Notes: generated by a model from the sequence alone, not told the origin. A DNA stretch of 64,000 nt from Nonomuraea typhae (GCF_009760925.1 NZ_VRLV01000013.1:186001-250000); one strand, 5' to 3'; positions 1 to 9,255 are shown, numbered from the stretch's first letter. A program made the numbers and translations.

Positions 1-56
1 ATTCATTTCTGAAACTCGGTAGCCGTTCGGGCCCAGCTCTGCATACGTTCGGCCGC

Positions 57-782
57 ATGGCTGACGACTGCTTCGCGCATCCGCGACTCGCCGCGATCTA
101 CGACCCGCTCGACCCCGACCGCAGTGACCTCGACGCATACCTGCGCATGACAGGAGAGTTCGCGGCACGACGAGTGCTGGACATCGGCTGCGGCACAGGG
201 GTGTTCGCCCTTCTCCTGGCCGAGCGCGGGATCGAGGTCGTCGGCGTGGATCCCGCCCGAGCGTCCATCGACGTCGCTCGGGCCAAACCGGGAAGTGCGC
301 GAGTGCGCTGGATCTGCGGTGACGCGACAGACCTGCCACCGCTGCAGGTTGACCTCGCGACGATGACGGCGAACGTCGCCCAGGCCATCGCCGATCCGCA
401 GACCTGGCAGAAGACGCTACAGGGAGCCTGGGAAGCACTGCGGCCTGGCGGGCGGCTGGTCTTCGAGACACGCGATCCGGCCAGACGCGCCTGGGAGGAG
501 TGGACTCGCGAGAAGTCCTATCGGGTCACCGAGATCCCCGGTGTCGGGGCCGTGGAGAGCTGGTTTGAGCTGATCGAGGTGAGCCTGCCTCTGGTGACGT
601 TCCGTCAGACCTGCGCGTTCGCGGCGGATGGACAGGTGCTGACGTCGGATTCGACGCTGCGTTTCCGCGAGCGGGAGGAAGTCGAGCGGGACCTGGTCGC
701 GCACGGATACGTCGTGGACGACGTTCGCGATGCGCCCGACCGCCCGGGAAGGGAATTCGTCTTCCTGGCACGACGTCCGTGA
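57..782 (+). CDS. Class I SAM-dependent methyltransferase
   Basis: A 241-residue cytosolic protein with a Rossmann-type methyltransferase fold. The SAM-binding motif I reads VLDIGCGTG (residues 40-48), the motif II region is VVGVDPA shortly after, and a post-motif III stretch ALRPGGRLVFETRD lies near residues 128-141. The family transfers a methyl group from S-adenosylmethionine to small molecules; the acceptor cannot be read from the sequence. The length is normal for a stand-alone methyltransferase. It starts 56 bases into the window, so any upstream operon partner is not visible. Downstream lies decayed DNA, suggesting it is the edge of an island-like region. The fold call is secure; the substrate is unknown. 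Confidence 0.88.
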   Translation: MADDCFAHPRLAAIYDPLDPDRSDLDAYLRMTGEFAARRVLDIGCGTGVFALLLAERGIEVVGVDPARASIDVARAKPGSARVRWICGDATDLPPLQVDLATMTANVAQAIADPQTWQKTLQGAWEALRPGGRLVFETRDPARRAWEEWTREKSYRVTEIPGVGAVESWFELIEVSLPLVTFRQTCAFAADGQVLTSDSTLRFREREEVERDLVAHGYVVDDVRDAPDRPGREFVFLARRP

Positions 783-789
783 TCTCCGC

Positions 790-1114
790 GCTTCGACGAC
801 CGCACAAGGTCCATAAGCTCTTTCGCGACGGGCGGCTCACCTCGTACGAGGTCGGCAGGTTGCGCCGGGATCCAGCGCGGCCTACCTGAACGCGGTCCGA
901 GAGGAAACGAAGCTCATGGCGGACGACGCACCCAGCTTCCCTGGCGGCTCCGCAACACCGTGATCAAGGCCGGCATCCTCTCCCTCCTCGCCCGAAACCG
1001 CCTCGTCCCCACATCCGCAACGGCCGCAAAGTCGGCTGGACCGAGGCGCAACTCGCCGAAGTCATCGAATACCTGGCGAAACAGTCCCTCGGCAGCGAGC
1101 CCATAGCCGAGTAA
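790..1114 (+). pseudogene. Frameshifted remnant of an unidentified small gene
   Basis: No intact gene lies between 783 and 1221, but plausible protein sequence can be followed through successive frames: a stretch containing LFRDGRLTSYEVGRLRRDPA, then AYLNAVREETKLMADDA, then LRNTVIKAGILSLLARNRL, then GRKVGWTEAQLAEVIEYL ending at a TAA at 1112-1114. Each junction needs a one-base shift, so at least three frameshifts are present. I do not recognise the family; the final segment looks like a small helical DNA-binding or helper protein. The decay fits the neighbouring broken DUF4352 gene and supports an old mobile or accessory segment. Confidence 0.4.
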
Positions 1115-1221
1115 CCACCCGAGACCCAGCAGAAGCGCAACCCCCTGACGCAACCGTACTAATCACCTGCCGAATCCAGCTCGGCCAGGACGCGCACAGC
1201 CGCTCGGCGTATCTTCCAACC

Positions 1222-1371
1222 ATGGCCAAGGACGACGATTCAGCCGAACGCCTGGTCTGTGCTGCCTGCCTCGGCGAACGAGGCAACTGGGAGGACGTCA
1301 ACGGCACCGACGACAACAAAGGCCGCCACTGGCTCGAGTGCCGCGCGTGTGGTGGGAAGGGCTATCAGTGA
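1222..1371 (+). CDS. Small CxxC zinc-ribbon-like protein (49 aa)
   Basis: ATG at 1222 opens a 49-residue protein with two CxxC pairs: CAAC at residues 13-16 and CRAC at residues 40-43, the second followed by GGKG as in DnaJ-type CxxCxGxG knuckles. Four cysteines spaced this way can bind one zinc ion. The stop TGA (1369-1371) overlaps the GTG start of the next gene (1368), a GTGA overlap that implies translational coupling. The partner has the same kind of motif, so the two may form a complex or be halves of an ancestral DnaJ-like zinc domain. The function is unknown; the coding call rests on the overlap and the conserved motif spacing. Confidence 0.7.
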   Translation: MAKDDDSAERLVCAACLGERGNWEDVNGTDDNKGRHWLECRACGGKGYQ

Positions 1372-1673
1372 CCGACCCGATCACCTGCCCCCAATGCCGG
1401 GGCCGAGGGTGGGAGCCTTTCGGCACCTTCGATCTGGAGTGCCGCTGCTGCCGCGGCCGAGGCACGGTCGGCGGACCGGACGACCCAGTGGAGAACCCGC
1501 CGCCACCCCCTACCGAGCCGCCGCCGGTGTGGGAGCACAAGGCGTGGCGGGACCCGGCGTTGACAGGGACGCTGACGTGCCGCTACTGCCTGGGGGCCCG
1601 GGTCGTCACGCACTTCAACAAGGAGCGCCGCACACTCACCAGCGCCGGATGCCCTGCCTGCTCACCTAACTAA
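1368..1673 (+). CDS. Small DnaJ-type zinc-knuckle protein (101 aa)
   Basis: A 101-residue protein read from GTG at 1368, with GGGAAGG as a ribosome-binding site just upstream. It contains CPQCRGRG (residues 7-14) and CRCCRGRG soon after, a proline-rich linker (PPPPPTEPPP), then CRYCLGA and a terminal CPAC. The four cysteine pairs resemble the CxxCxGxG knuckles of the DnaJ central domain, but no J domain is present. It overlaps the preceding 49-residue gene by 4 nt. Such mini zinc proteins are common in actinomycete accessory regions near XRE and RsbW-like genes, as here. Possible roles (zinc-dependent scaffold, nucleic acid contact) are inference only. Confidence 0.75.
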   Translation: MTDPITCPQCRGRGWEPFGTFDLECRCCRGRGTVGGPDDPVENPPPPPTEPPPVWEHKAWRDPALTGTLTCRYCLGARVVTHFNKERRTLTSAGCPACSPN

Positions 1674-1680
1674 CCGAGGG

Positions 1681-2160
1681 GTCCGCAGTCCGTTTCGCCC
1701 CTCAGAAAACCCACGTCACCGGCTCTCTGACCCCGCAGCAATCCATCACGCACGAACCAGAGCAAGTCGGCGCAATCCAGGAAACCCACGACGACGATTC
1801 CCGAGCAAAGATCACCTTAATCAGAGTGCGAGCGCTCAATCCCGTGGCGCCGGGACTCTCACGCCGCGGCTACCGAATCATGGGCGTCGAGGCGAAGGCA
1901 TGCGCGATCGAAAACACCGCACCAGAAGAGATCCAGATCTCGTCAGCGCCCTGGGCCATCGCCATGTCAGACGACGCGCTCGCCGAGACGGCGGTCTACA
2001 GCTCGAACGCGTTCGATGAACCCAGGTACCCGGATTACCGAATCGTCCGCCCTGGCAGATGCGTACGCGGATGGATCACCTTCGATCCCGCAGCAAGAAG
2101 CCGAAAACCGTTCACGATCAGCCCAGCGGCGGAAACGCGCTGGAATGGCAGATCAAATAG
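1681..2160 (+). pseudogene. Broken DUF4352-type lipoprotein gene (3' part)
   Basis: A reading frame without a start or signal peptide runs after the zinc-protein gene and contains KITLIRVRALNPV, GYRIMGVEAKACAIEN, SSAPWAIAMSDD and CVRGWITFD. This order (extended beta strands, a cysteine, then GWITF) is that of the DUF4352 immunoglobulin-like domain of actinobacterial lipoproteins. A frameshift near 2120 is needed to reach the expected family ending GNALEWQIK and a TAG at 2158-2160. The N-terminal half with the lipobox is missing. A second shorter copy of the same DNA lies at 5335-5459. The family assignment is recognition from memory; non-functionality is supported by the missing start and the frameshift. 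Confidence 0.6.
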
Positions 2161-2193
2161 CCGACCTACGAGGGAGGACCGGTGGCATAAGTG

Positions 2194-2244
2194 AGCCCTG
2201 CACCATAGCCTGAGAATGCGACTCCTCAGAAAAGGTGCAGGGCT
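2194..2244. promoter_or_regulatory. 11-bp inverted repeat around the XRE gene start
   Basis: AGCCCTGCACC at 2194-2204 is the exact reverse complement of GGTGCAGGGCT at 2234-2244, with 29 bp between. The right arm covers the ribosome-binding region of the XRE start at 2246. Such an arrangement fits an autoregulatory operator or an RNA stem that hides the start. Confidence 0.5.
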
Positions 2245-2245
2245 T

Positions 2246-3451
2246 ATGGACGAGATTACCATCGGACTCCGCCTACGAACTCTCCGCCGGTGGCGGCGAA
2301 TGACGCAGCAGGAGCTCGCCAGCCAAGCGAAGGTCAGTCAGAGCTTCCTCTCCATGGCCGAACAGGGACTACGGGCGCTGACCAACCGAGAGATCCTCGG
2401 AAATCTGGCCGCAGCACTGTCAATCTCGGAATCCGATCTCATCGATCGCCCCCATCTCACCCGCGACCCCGTGCAGTCTGAACCGCACACAACGATCCCG
2501 CTGATCAGAGAGGCCGTGCTCGCGAACACGCTCACGGCCCCCATCGTCGACAGAGCGCGCCCCCTTGCGGAACTCGTGACCGAGATGCGCAGGATCGACC
2601 AGAGCGAGGTCAAGTTCCGTGAAGTGGGCGAGAAGCTTCCACGTCTGATCAGCGAGCTGCATGTTCATGCCTGCGAGCCAGCCGACGAGGCCGCCCACCG
2701 TCTGGCGCTGGAGACGCTGATCGAGGCATTCCAGACCGCGACGTTCAACGCGAAGGACCTCGGCTACAGCGACCTCGCCCACATAGCGGCGATGCGCGCC
2801 GTGGAAGCGGCGGCCATCCTGGGCGACCCGATCGCCGCTGGCAAGGCGGCTTCGCTGCGCATCCACACGATGCCGACGACGTCGTGGACAGCGCGGCTTA
2901 CAGAGGCGGAACGCGCGGCGAACGCGCTGGAACCGCACGCAACCGAGGCTCACGATATCCAGGTACTCGGCATGCTGACGCTAGCCGCCGCCTTGGCCGC
3001 GACCGTTGCGACGAACAAGGATCGCGCGAAGCACTGGCTGAAAGAGGCCGGGGAGTTGGCCAAGCGAGTCCCCGACACGCCACGTGAGAACTGGGGAGCC
3101 TTCTCCAAGACGAACGTCGGAGTGTGGAACGTCGCCCTGGCAGTCGAACGAGGCGAGGCGGGCGGCGACGTGCTCACCCTCGCCCACGATGTCAACGAGG
3201 ACGTCCTCGCCGGCCGACGCGGTCGCCATGCCGCGTTCGTCGCAGACGTGGGCCGTGGGCTAGCAAAGGACATCCGAACCAGGAGTAAGGCCATCAAATG
3301 GCTAAGGAGGGCAGAAGGTATCGCACCACACAAAATTCGCAATGACACTCGCGTTCATGAGACGGTAGCGGTGATGCTCAGGCAGGCCAAGGCGGAAGCG
3401 GTGAGTCGCGAGCTGCGTGGAATGGCCGCTCGCATGGGAATTCCTCACTGA
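2246..3451 (+). CDS. XRE-family helix-turn-helix regulator with long C-terminal domain
   Basis: A 401-residue protein starting at ATG 2246; an in-frame ATG at 2216 has no ribosome-binding site. Residues 5-60 form an XRE/Cro helix-turn-helix: LRTLRRWRRMTQQELA, then VSQSFLSMAEQGLR as the recognition region. The remaining ~330 residues are alanine-rich alpha helices (EAFQTATFNAKDLGYSDLAH, KHWLKEAGELAKR) like the TPR-type sensor domains of actinomycete XRE regulators. It sits upstream of a small unknown gene and an RsbW-like ATPase, a frequent actinomycete grouping. The inverted repeat over its start suggests autoregulation. Base composition is lower in GC than the backbone genes, consistent with transfer. 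Confidence 0.82.
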   Translation: MDEITIGLRLRTLRRWRRMTQQELASQAKVSQSFLSMAEQGLRALTNREILGNLAAALSISESDLIDRPHLTRDPVQSEPHTTIPLIREAVLANTLTAPIVDRARPLAELVTEMRRIDQSEVKFREVGEKLPRLISELHVHACEPADEAAHRLALETLIEAFQTATFNAKDLGYSDLAHIAAMRAVEAAAILGDPIAAGKAASLRIHTMPTTSWTARLTEAERAANALEPHATEAHDIQVLGMLTLAAALAATVATNKDRAKHWLKEAGELAKRVPDTPRENWGAFSKTNVGVWNVALAVERGEAGGDVLTLAHDVNEDVLAGRRGRHAAFVADVGRGLAKDIRTRSKAIKWLRRAEGIAPHKIRNDTRVHETVAVMLRQAKAEAVSRELRGMAARMGIPH

Positions 3452-3461
3452 GTTTTCGGCG

Positions 3462-3479
3462 ATATCACTGTGGTGATAT
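3462..3479. promoter_or_regulatory. Short palindrome upstream of the small gene/ATPase pair
   Basis: ATATCAC (3462-3468) and GTGATAT (3473-3479) form a 7-bp inverted repeat with a 4-bp centre in the 61-bp gap between the XRE gene and the following gene. It could be an operator for the XRE protein; there is no T-run to mark a terminator. Confidence 0.35.
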
Positions 3480-3512
3480 TTCGCGGATCGTTTGGCTCTA
3501 CCGTCCGGTCTC

Positions 3513-3776
3513 ATGGAGACCGACACGGCCTTGGAGCCCCAGGCGCACCTTGAGCAGCTGCGTGCCGCGCTGGCTGAGCGCGGCTGGCCTGCCGAATTCG
3601 TGGGTACTGCCCAGCGCCTGGCGTTGCGCGTCCGGAATCCCGACGACGGCGGACTGAACATCGACATCGTCAGCCGCGACGGCCGGTATCGCTGGTCTCA
3701 AGAATGCGAGATCGAGGGCCCTGGTGTCGAAGCGATCATGGCCGCCATCCAGGACATCCTGCGCGGGGTCTCATGA
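3513..3776 (+). CDS. Small protein of unknown function (87 aa)
   Basis: An 87-residue acidic protein from ATG 3513. It has no recognisable domain; helices (QAHLEQLRAALAERGWPAEF) precede a beta-rich part (LALRVRNPDDGGLNIDIVS, YRWSQECEIEG). No signal peptide or membrane segment is visible. Its TGA stop overlaps the ATG of the next gene by 4 nt (3773-3776), so it is very likely translated together with the RsbW-like ATPase and may be its partner. Small proteins paired with solitary HATPase genes next to XRE regulators are common in Streptomyces and relatives. The function is unknown. Confidence 0.7.
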   Translation: METDTALEPQAHLEQLRAALAERGWPAEFVGTAQRLALRVRNPDDGGLNIDIVSRDGRYRWSQECEIEGPGVEAIMAAIQDILRGVS

Positions 3777-4261
3777 CCGCGCCGGCCAAGGGGCGCAACG
3801 TCTTCAGCTGGACGCTGGAGCAGGGTCCCCAGGAGATCGGCCGAGCCCGCAACGAGGTTCGCAAAGCCCTGGTCTCCTACGAGCTGCCCAATGACCTCCT
3901 CGATGACACCGTGCTCGTGTTCTCCGAGCTCGTCACCAACGCCGTCCAGCACGGGTCTGGGCCTATCGAGTTCGTGGTGCATGTGCTGTTCGACCGGATC
4001 CGCCTTTGTGTGGCCGATGCCTCACCCCGTCCACTCGTGCCCGTCCAGCCCGGCAGCCACGACGAGCGCGGCCGCGGTCTGGCGATCGTGGCCTCCTGCA
4101 GCACGCGCTGGTGGGTCTGCACCCGCCACCCCGGCAAAGAAGTCTGGGCCGAGTTCCGCAGACCGGCCACCGTGCTGCCCTCCTGGCTGCTGGCGGGCGT
4201 GCCCGGCTACACCGGCGAGGGGCGCGACCTGCCCACTTCCATCTTCACCCAAGGCCATTGA
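3773..4261 (+). CDS. RsbW-like ATP-binding protein (anti-sigma-type HATPase)
   Basis: A 162-residue cytosolic protein with the GHKL ATPase fold: N-box ELVTNAVQHG (about residues 46-55), G1 VADASP, and G2 DERGRGLAIV. It lacks the dimerisation and phosphoacceptor regions of a sensor kinase, which places it with the stand-alone HATPase_c_2 proteins of actinomycetes, relatives of the anti-sigma kinase RsbW/SpoIIAB. The start ATG overlaps the previous gene by 4 nt. No sigma factor or anti-anti-sigma gene adjoins it, so the partner is unknown. Family membership is clear; a role in partner-switching control is inferred. Confidence 0.85.
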   Translation: MTAPAKGRNVFSWTLEQGPQEIGRARNEVRKALVSYELPNDLLDDTVLVFSELVTNAVQHGSGPIEFVVHVLFDRIRLCVADASPRPLVPVQPGSHDERGRGLAIVASCSTRWWVCTRHPGKEVWAEFRRPATVLPSWLLAGVPGYTGEGRDLPTSIFTQGH

Positions 4262-4362
4262 GCAGCCCGCCCATCCCTCTACCGGCAGGACAAAGCGGAC
4301 GGGTGCCCCGAGCGTATGGCTGGGGAGCACCGACCGGGGCCACCCACCACCACGAGGATTCG

Positions 4363-4944
4363 ATGCAGACACACGAGCACCCCAACAGCGACGCCGACCT
4401 CCTGGACTACCTCCACCAGACGAGACCCTGGAGGACACGCACCCACTTCCACGGCTACACCTGGACCGGCCCCAGCGCCCTGCCCCGCCACCCCGAGACT
4501 CCGCGCCACCCTGGCGACGACGGCTTCACCACCTGCCCGGCGCCCCCAGCTGTGATCGGCGACTGGCTGCTCAAAGAACCCGGGCTGATCGCCGACAACT
4601 GCCCGACTGCGACGCAGGCCGCCACCTGGATGACCGAGGTGTGGCTCAAGCACCAGGCGCTCGCGCTCTGTCCCGACTGGGTCGATGTGAACAGGCGCGT
4701 CCACATCGCAACGGGCACGCTTCGGGCCCGCCTTGATGCCCGCTGGGAGGACTACCTTCACGATGGGAGATTCCTACACATCGCGGCCGTCGCCTGCCCG
4801 CAACGCATCCTCCCCCACCCCTGCCCGCTTGAGCGGGCCGAGGACGCCGGGCCAGGCGCGGTGCCCGGCGGTCACCGCCCCGCCCTCCGGGTTGGTGGGG
4901 CGGTCACTATCCCTTGGTATCCGCCTCCGTGGACGGTCGGCTAG
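4363..4944 (+). CDS. Hypothetical protein, possibly with run-on C-terminus (193 aa)
   Basis: From ATG 4363, with GAGGA at 4354-4358 as a ribosome-binding site, a 193-residue protein begins MQTHEHPNSDADLLDYL. The first ~155 residues are protein-like: a Trp/His-rich strand region (HFHGYTWTG), IGDWLLKEPGLIADN, and helical segments (TQAATWMTEVWLKHQALAL). The last ~40 residues are Pro/Gly/Arg-rich and run through an inverted repeat and into the left copy of the guaA-adjacent repeat, so the original C-terminus was probably replaced. I do not recognise the family. It follows the RsbW-like ATPase by about 100 bp and may belong to that group. Confidence 0.55.
   Translation: MQTHEHPNSDADLLDYLHQTRPWRTRTHFHGYTWTGPSALPRHPETPRHPGDDGFTTCPAPPAVIGDWLLKEPGLIADNCPTATQAATWMTEVWLKHQALALCPDWVDVNRRVHIATGTLRARLDARWEDYLHDGRFLHIAAVACPQRILPHPCPLERAEDAGPGAVPGGHRPALRVGGAVTIPWYPPPWTVG
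4874..4904. other. GC-rich hairpin at the edge of the left repeat
   Basis: ACCGCCCC (4874-4881) pairs with GGGGCGGT (4897-4904) across a 15-nt loop. No T-run follows. It marks the boundary where the hypothetical gene passes into the repeated sequence starting at 4901. Confidence 0.35.
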
Positions 4945-5334
4945 CCATGCTGAGGAAGGATCACCGCGTACCGCACCATCGCCTACATGCGGTGCGTCGG
5001 CGGCCCCGGCCAGAAGGTGATCGACAACCGGGCGCACATCATCGTCAACGAGGTCGAGGCGAGCCGACAGCACGCAACCACCAAACGGACCACGACCAGC
5101 GGTAACCCTCATCCAAGCCAGCCGGACACCACCTCGCTGACCAGAGGTCCTAGAGCGTATCCATTAGATCTTTCCTCGCCCGCCCCTGCCAAGGTGGGGC
5201 GCAAGTCCGCCGTCGCGTGGCGAGGACCTTCCCCAGGGCCGGGAGGCCAGCGGCGAGGGGGTGCGGGGGGCTCGACTCCCCCGTGAGACCAGCCTGAGCG
5301 CATAAGCGCGAAGACCTAGCCCTTACTCCCACTC
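4901..5334. repeat. Left copy of a ~400-bp imperfect direct repeat (guaA-downstream type)
   Basis: This stretch matches 6376-6777 in the same orientation, in blocks. Both contain TATCCGCCTCCGTGGACGGT, then GACACCACCTCGCTGACCAG, then the region around GCCAAGGTGGGGCGCAAG, and finally a 52-bp block (5283-5334 against 6726-6777) with one mismatch. The left copy has its own ~130-bp insert at about 4960-5090. The final block contains TTACTCCCACTC, which in the right copy is the guaA stop and the last three codons, so this copy carries a piece of guaA. It is followed directly by a copy of the DUF4352 fragment. No gene is supported inside. Confidence 0.8.
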
Positions 5335-5459
5335 TCGTCAGCGCCCTGGGCCATCGCCATGTCAGACGACACGCTCGCCGAGGCGACGGTCCACGGTTCG
5401 AACGCGTTCGATGAACCCATGTACCCGGATTACCGAATCATCCGCGGATGGATCACCTG
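5335..5459 (+). pseudogene. Second, shorter DUF4352 gene fragment
   Basis: DNA nearly identical to 1938-2090, read as SSAPWAIAMSDDTLAEATV ... MYPDYRI then RGWIT. Compared with the first copy it lacks 18 bp (the RPGRCV codons) and loses the family sequence after RGWIT. It begins exactly at the end of the guaA-type repeat, the junction lying in the shared letters TCTCGTCAG. It has no start, no signal peptide and no C-terminus, so it is a dead fragment created by rearrangement. Confidence 0.65.
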
Positions 5460-5750
5460 GCCAGCGACCTCGCTGCCCCTGGTTGCGGGCCGGGCACGCA
5501 TTGTCGTGGAACCAGGCTCAGGCACATTCGTGAAGGCAGGTCAAGTGTTCAGCACTGCCGGCGAATCAAGGTTAAACCGTCAACCTCCCACGGATTTCTG
5601 CCGAATATTGAGCGGCCCTAGGCCGCTTCGCTCACTGTCTCTTCGATTAGGCTTAACCGGGGTGTGCTGTTCGTTCCCGCTGTAAGCGCGCAGCGCGGAT
5701 ACCCGCTGCGCGTGTGGCCTCTGACAATCACACTGACGAAAGGTCCATTC
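5460..5750. other. Gene-free stretch upstream of the b-subunit gene
   Basis: I see no supported gene in these 291 bases. It contains a perfect hairpin AGCGGCC (5611-5617) / GGCCGCT (5621-5627) and a second stem formed by GCGCAGCG and CGCTGCGC near 5687-5713. These may be the leader or promoter region of the following gene; no clear promoter boxes can be assigned. Confidence 0.4.
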
Positions 5751-6257
5751 GTGAACCCCCTTTTCCCGGACAACTACTACACGCCCGTTATCGGACTCGT
5801 CATCTTCCTCGTCACCCTGTTCGTCATCGGCAAACTGCTCGTACCACGCTTGCAGAAGACGTTAGCCGAGCGGGCCGACGCGATTGACGGCGGAATCATG
5901 AGGGCGGAGAAGGCCCAAGCCGAGGTCCGGAATCTGGAGCGGCAATACCATGAGCAGTTGGAGGAGGCTCGGCGCGACGCGGCGCTGCTGCGGCAGGAGG
6001 CACGCGAGCAGGGCGCCCAAATCAGGGCCGAGCTCCGCGCGCAGTCCCAGGCACAGGCTCGCCACCTCATCGCTATGGCGCACGCCCAGATCGAGGCCGA
6101 CAGACAGGCGGCGTTCGCTCAAATCCGCACGGAGATTGGCCGTCTGTCGACCGACTTAGCGAGCCGCATCATTGGGGAGTCATTGGAGGAAGATGTGCGG
6201 CATAGCGGCATCGTGGAGCGATTCCAAAACGAACTGGAGAACCGAACGGTCTCGTGA
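5751..6257 (+). CDS. atpF: Orphan F0F1 ATP synthase subunit b
   Basis: A 168-residue protein from GTG 5751, preceded by GAAAGG at a good distance. It has the b-subunit plan: a short N-terminus, one membrane helix (about residues 10-32, VIGLVIFLVTLFVIGKLLVP), then a long charged helix (LERQYHEQLEEARRDAAL, AREQGAQIRAELRAQ) ending near SRIIGESLEE. In ATP synthase this protein forms the peripheral stalk that holds the F1 head to subunit a. No other atp gene is nearby; a bona fide atp operon must lie elsewhere. It sits between two copies of a direct repeat next to guaA, so it looks like relocated cargo. Whether it is expressed or joins the enzyme is unknown. Confidence 0.8.
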   Translation: MNPLFPDNYYTPVIGLVIFLVTLFVIGKLLVPRLQKTLAERADAIDGGIMRAEKAQAEVRNLERQYHEQLEEARRDAALLRQEAREQGAQIRAELRAQSQAQARHLIAMAHAQIEADRQAAFAQIRTEIGRLSTDLASRIIGESLEEDVRHSGIVERFQNELENRTVS

Positions 6258-6375
6258 GGTAACGAGCTGACCGTTGGCCAAGATGTCGGCATGAATGGCT
6301 TACTACCGCTAATTTCCCAGCGGCAATTTTCGATCTTGACGGTTGTGGCAGACACTGAGACGGTATCGCCACGGA

Positions 6376-6765
6376 CGGTCACCATCCCCTGGTATCCGCC
6401 TCCGTGGACGGTCGGCTAGCCATGCTGAGGATCACCACCCCGCGAACCACGATCAGCGGTAACCCTGATCCAGGCCAGCCGGACACCACCTCGCTGACCA
6501 GAGGTCCTAGCCCGGGCCACCGACAAGGAGAGCCACCACCCTCAGCGCCGCTGTCGCCTTCAGCCGAGCCACCGCCCTCAGCGCCGCTGCCTTCTTCACC
6601 TGCCCCTGCCAAGGTGGGGCGCAAGCTCGGATAAAAGTCAGCCCTCGCGCAGCGAGGGCCTTCCCCAGGGGGACCGGGGGTCGGGAGGCCGCCGGCGAGG
6701 GGGTGCGGGGGAGCTCGGCTCCACCGTGAGACCAGCCTGAGCGCGTAAGCGCGAAGACCTAGCCC

Positions 6766-6777
<12 letters not shown>
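6376..6777. repeat. Right copy of the ~400-bp direct repeat, overlapping the end of guaA
   Basis: Partner of 4901-5334. It covers the guaA 3' flank and its last codons. Internally it also holds a 24-bp direct duplication (6530-6553 and 6566-6589, one mismatch, period 36 bp) built on CCTCAGCGCCGCTG. Together with 6258-6375, where I see nothing gene-like, this is the ~500-bp non-coding interval between the b-subunit gene and guaA. Confidence 0.78.
6641..6659 (-). terminator. Candidate terminator downstream of guaA
   Basis: GCCCTCGC (6641-6648) and GCGAGGGC (6652-6659) form a perfect 8-bp stem with a 3-nt loop about 107 nt beyond the guaA stop. There is no strong T-run, as is usual in high-GC actinobacteria. 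The matching position in the left repeat copy is degenerate. Confidence 0.5.
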
Positions 6778-8313
<1,536 letters not shown>

Positions 8314-8383
8314 GAGACAGACCCTCCCAAGGCAAATGCGGTGCCCACAGTGTATCGGCACCGTCCTCAAGAGCAGTTGTGGA

Positions 8384-9214
8384 TCACTCGTAGTCAGGCA
8401 GCTTCGGCAGGCCGCCGTCGAGCAGGGCCTCGACCTGCTCACGCAGGCCCTTGGCGTACTCGGGGTGAGTGAGCAGCAGGAACCGCTCCTCGCGGATGGC
8501 CACCACGACCTGGCGGGCCACCTCGCCGGGGTCGATGCCCTTCTCCACGATGGACTCGATGATGGCCTGGGCCCGGCGGTCGTCGCGGGTGCGGCCGACG
8601 ACGAGGTCGGCCGGCCGTACGCGCTCGGAATCGTCGATGCGGGTGCGCACGCCGCCGGGGCACAGGGCGGTGACCTTGAGCTTGGCGCCGGTCAGCGCGA
8701 GGTCCTGGGCCAGGGTCTGCGAGGCGGCGAGCGCCGCGTACTTGCTGACGCCGTATCCACCCATGTACGGCGTGGCGAACAGGCCGGCGACCGAGACGGT
8801 GTTGACGATGTGGCCTTCGGTGTCCTGTTCGATCATGCGGGGGACGAAGGACTGGATGCCGTGGAGCACGCCCCACAGGTTGACGCCGAGCAGCCAGGTG
8901 AAGTCCTCGGGGGTGCGGGTCCAGATGTGGCCGCCCTGGAAGACTCCGGCGTTGTTGCACAGCACGTGGACGGCGCCCAGTTCGCCGAAGGTGCGCGCGG
9001 CCAGGTGCTGGACGGCGGCGGCGTCGGAGACGTCGGTGATCTGCGTGAGCACCCGCGCGGGCCGGGCCAGGGCGGCGGTCTCGGCCAGACCGCTGGGGTC
9101 CACGTCGGCGAGCATGAGGTGCATGCCCTCGTCCGCGAACCGGAGCGCCAGGGCGCGGCCGATGCCGCTCGCCGCGCCGGTGACCACTGCGACCTTGCCG
9201 GAGAACTCCCGCAC
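8384..9214 (-). CDS. Short-chain dehydrogenase/reductase
   Basis: A 276-residue SDR from GTG 9214 with GGGAGG upstream. The NAD(P)-binding motif TGAASGIG lies at about residues 13-20, the NNAG motif near 89, a Ser in NTVSVAG and the catalytic YGVSK with Lys four residues after Tyr. An acidic residue in LMLADVDP after beta-2 suggests NAD(H) preference. The C-terminus (EERFLLLTHPEYAKGLREQ) is like that of SDRs acting on hydrophobic substrates. The substrate is not known. It lies between guaA and an acetyltransferase gene on the same strand; the 70-bp gap to guaA leaves open whether they are co-transcribed. Confidence 0.9.
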   Translation of the reverse strand: MREFSGKVAVVTGAASGIGRALALRFADEGMHLMLADVDPSGLAETAALARPARVLTQITDVSDAAAVQHLAARTFGELGAVHVLCNNAGVFQGGHIWTRTPEDFTWLLGVNLWGVLHGIQSFVPRMIEQDTEGHIVNTVSVAGLFATPYMGGYGVSKYAALAASQTLAQDLALTGAKLKVTALCPGGVRTRIDDSERVRPADLVVGRTRDDRRAQAIIESIVEKGIDPGEVARQVVVAIREERFLLLTHPEYAKGLREQVEALLDGGLPKLPDYE

Positions 9215-9255
9215 ACCAGCCTCCCGAGCGCTCGCTTGGTACCCAGAAAACGGTA

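Noticed and set aside
4874..4904. Intrinsic terminator
   Set aside because: The stem has a long loop, no T-run, and lies inside an open frame.
57..6765. Intact prophage or integrative element
   Set aside because: No integrase, excisionase, replication or structural phage gene is visible; only decay and repeats suggest former mobility.
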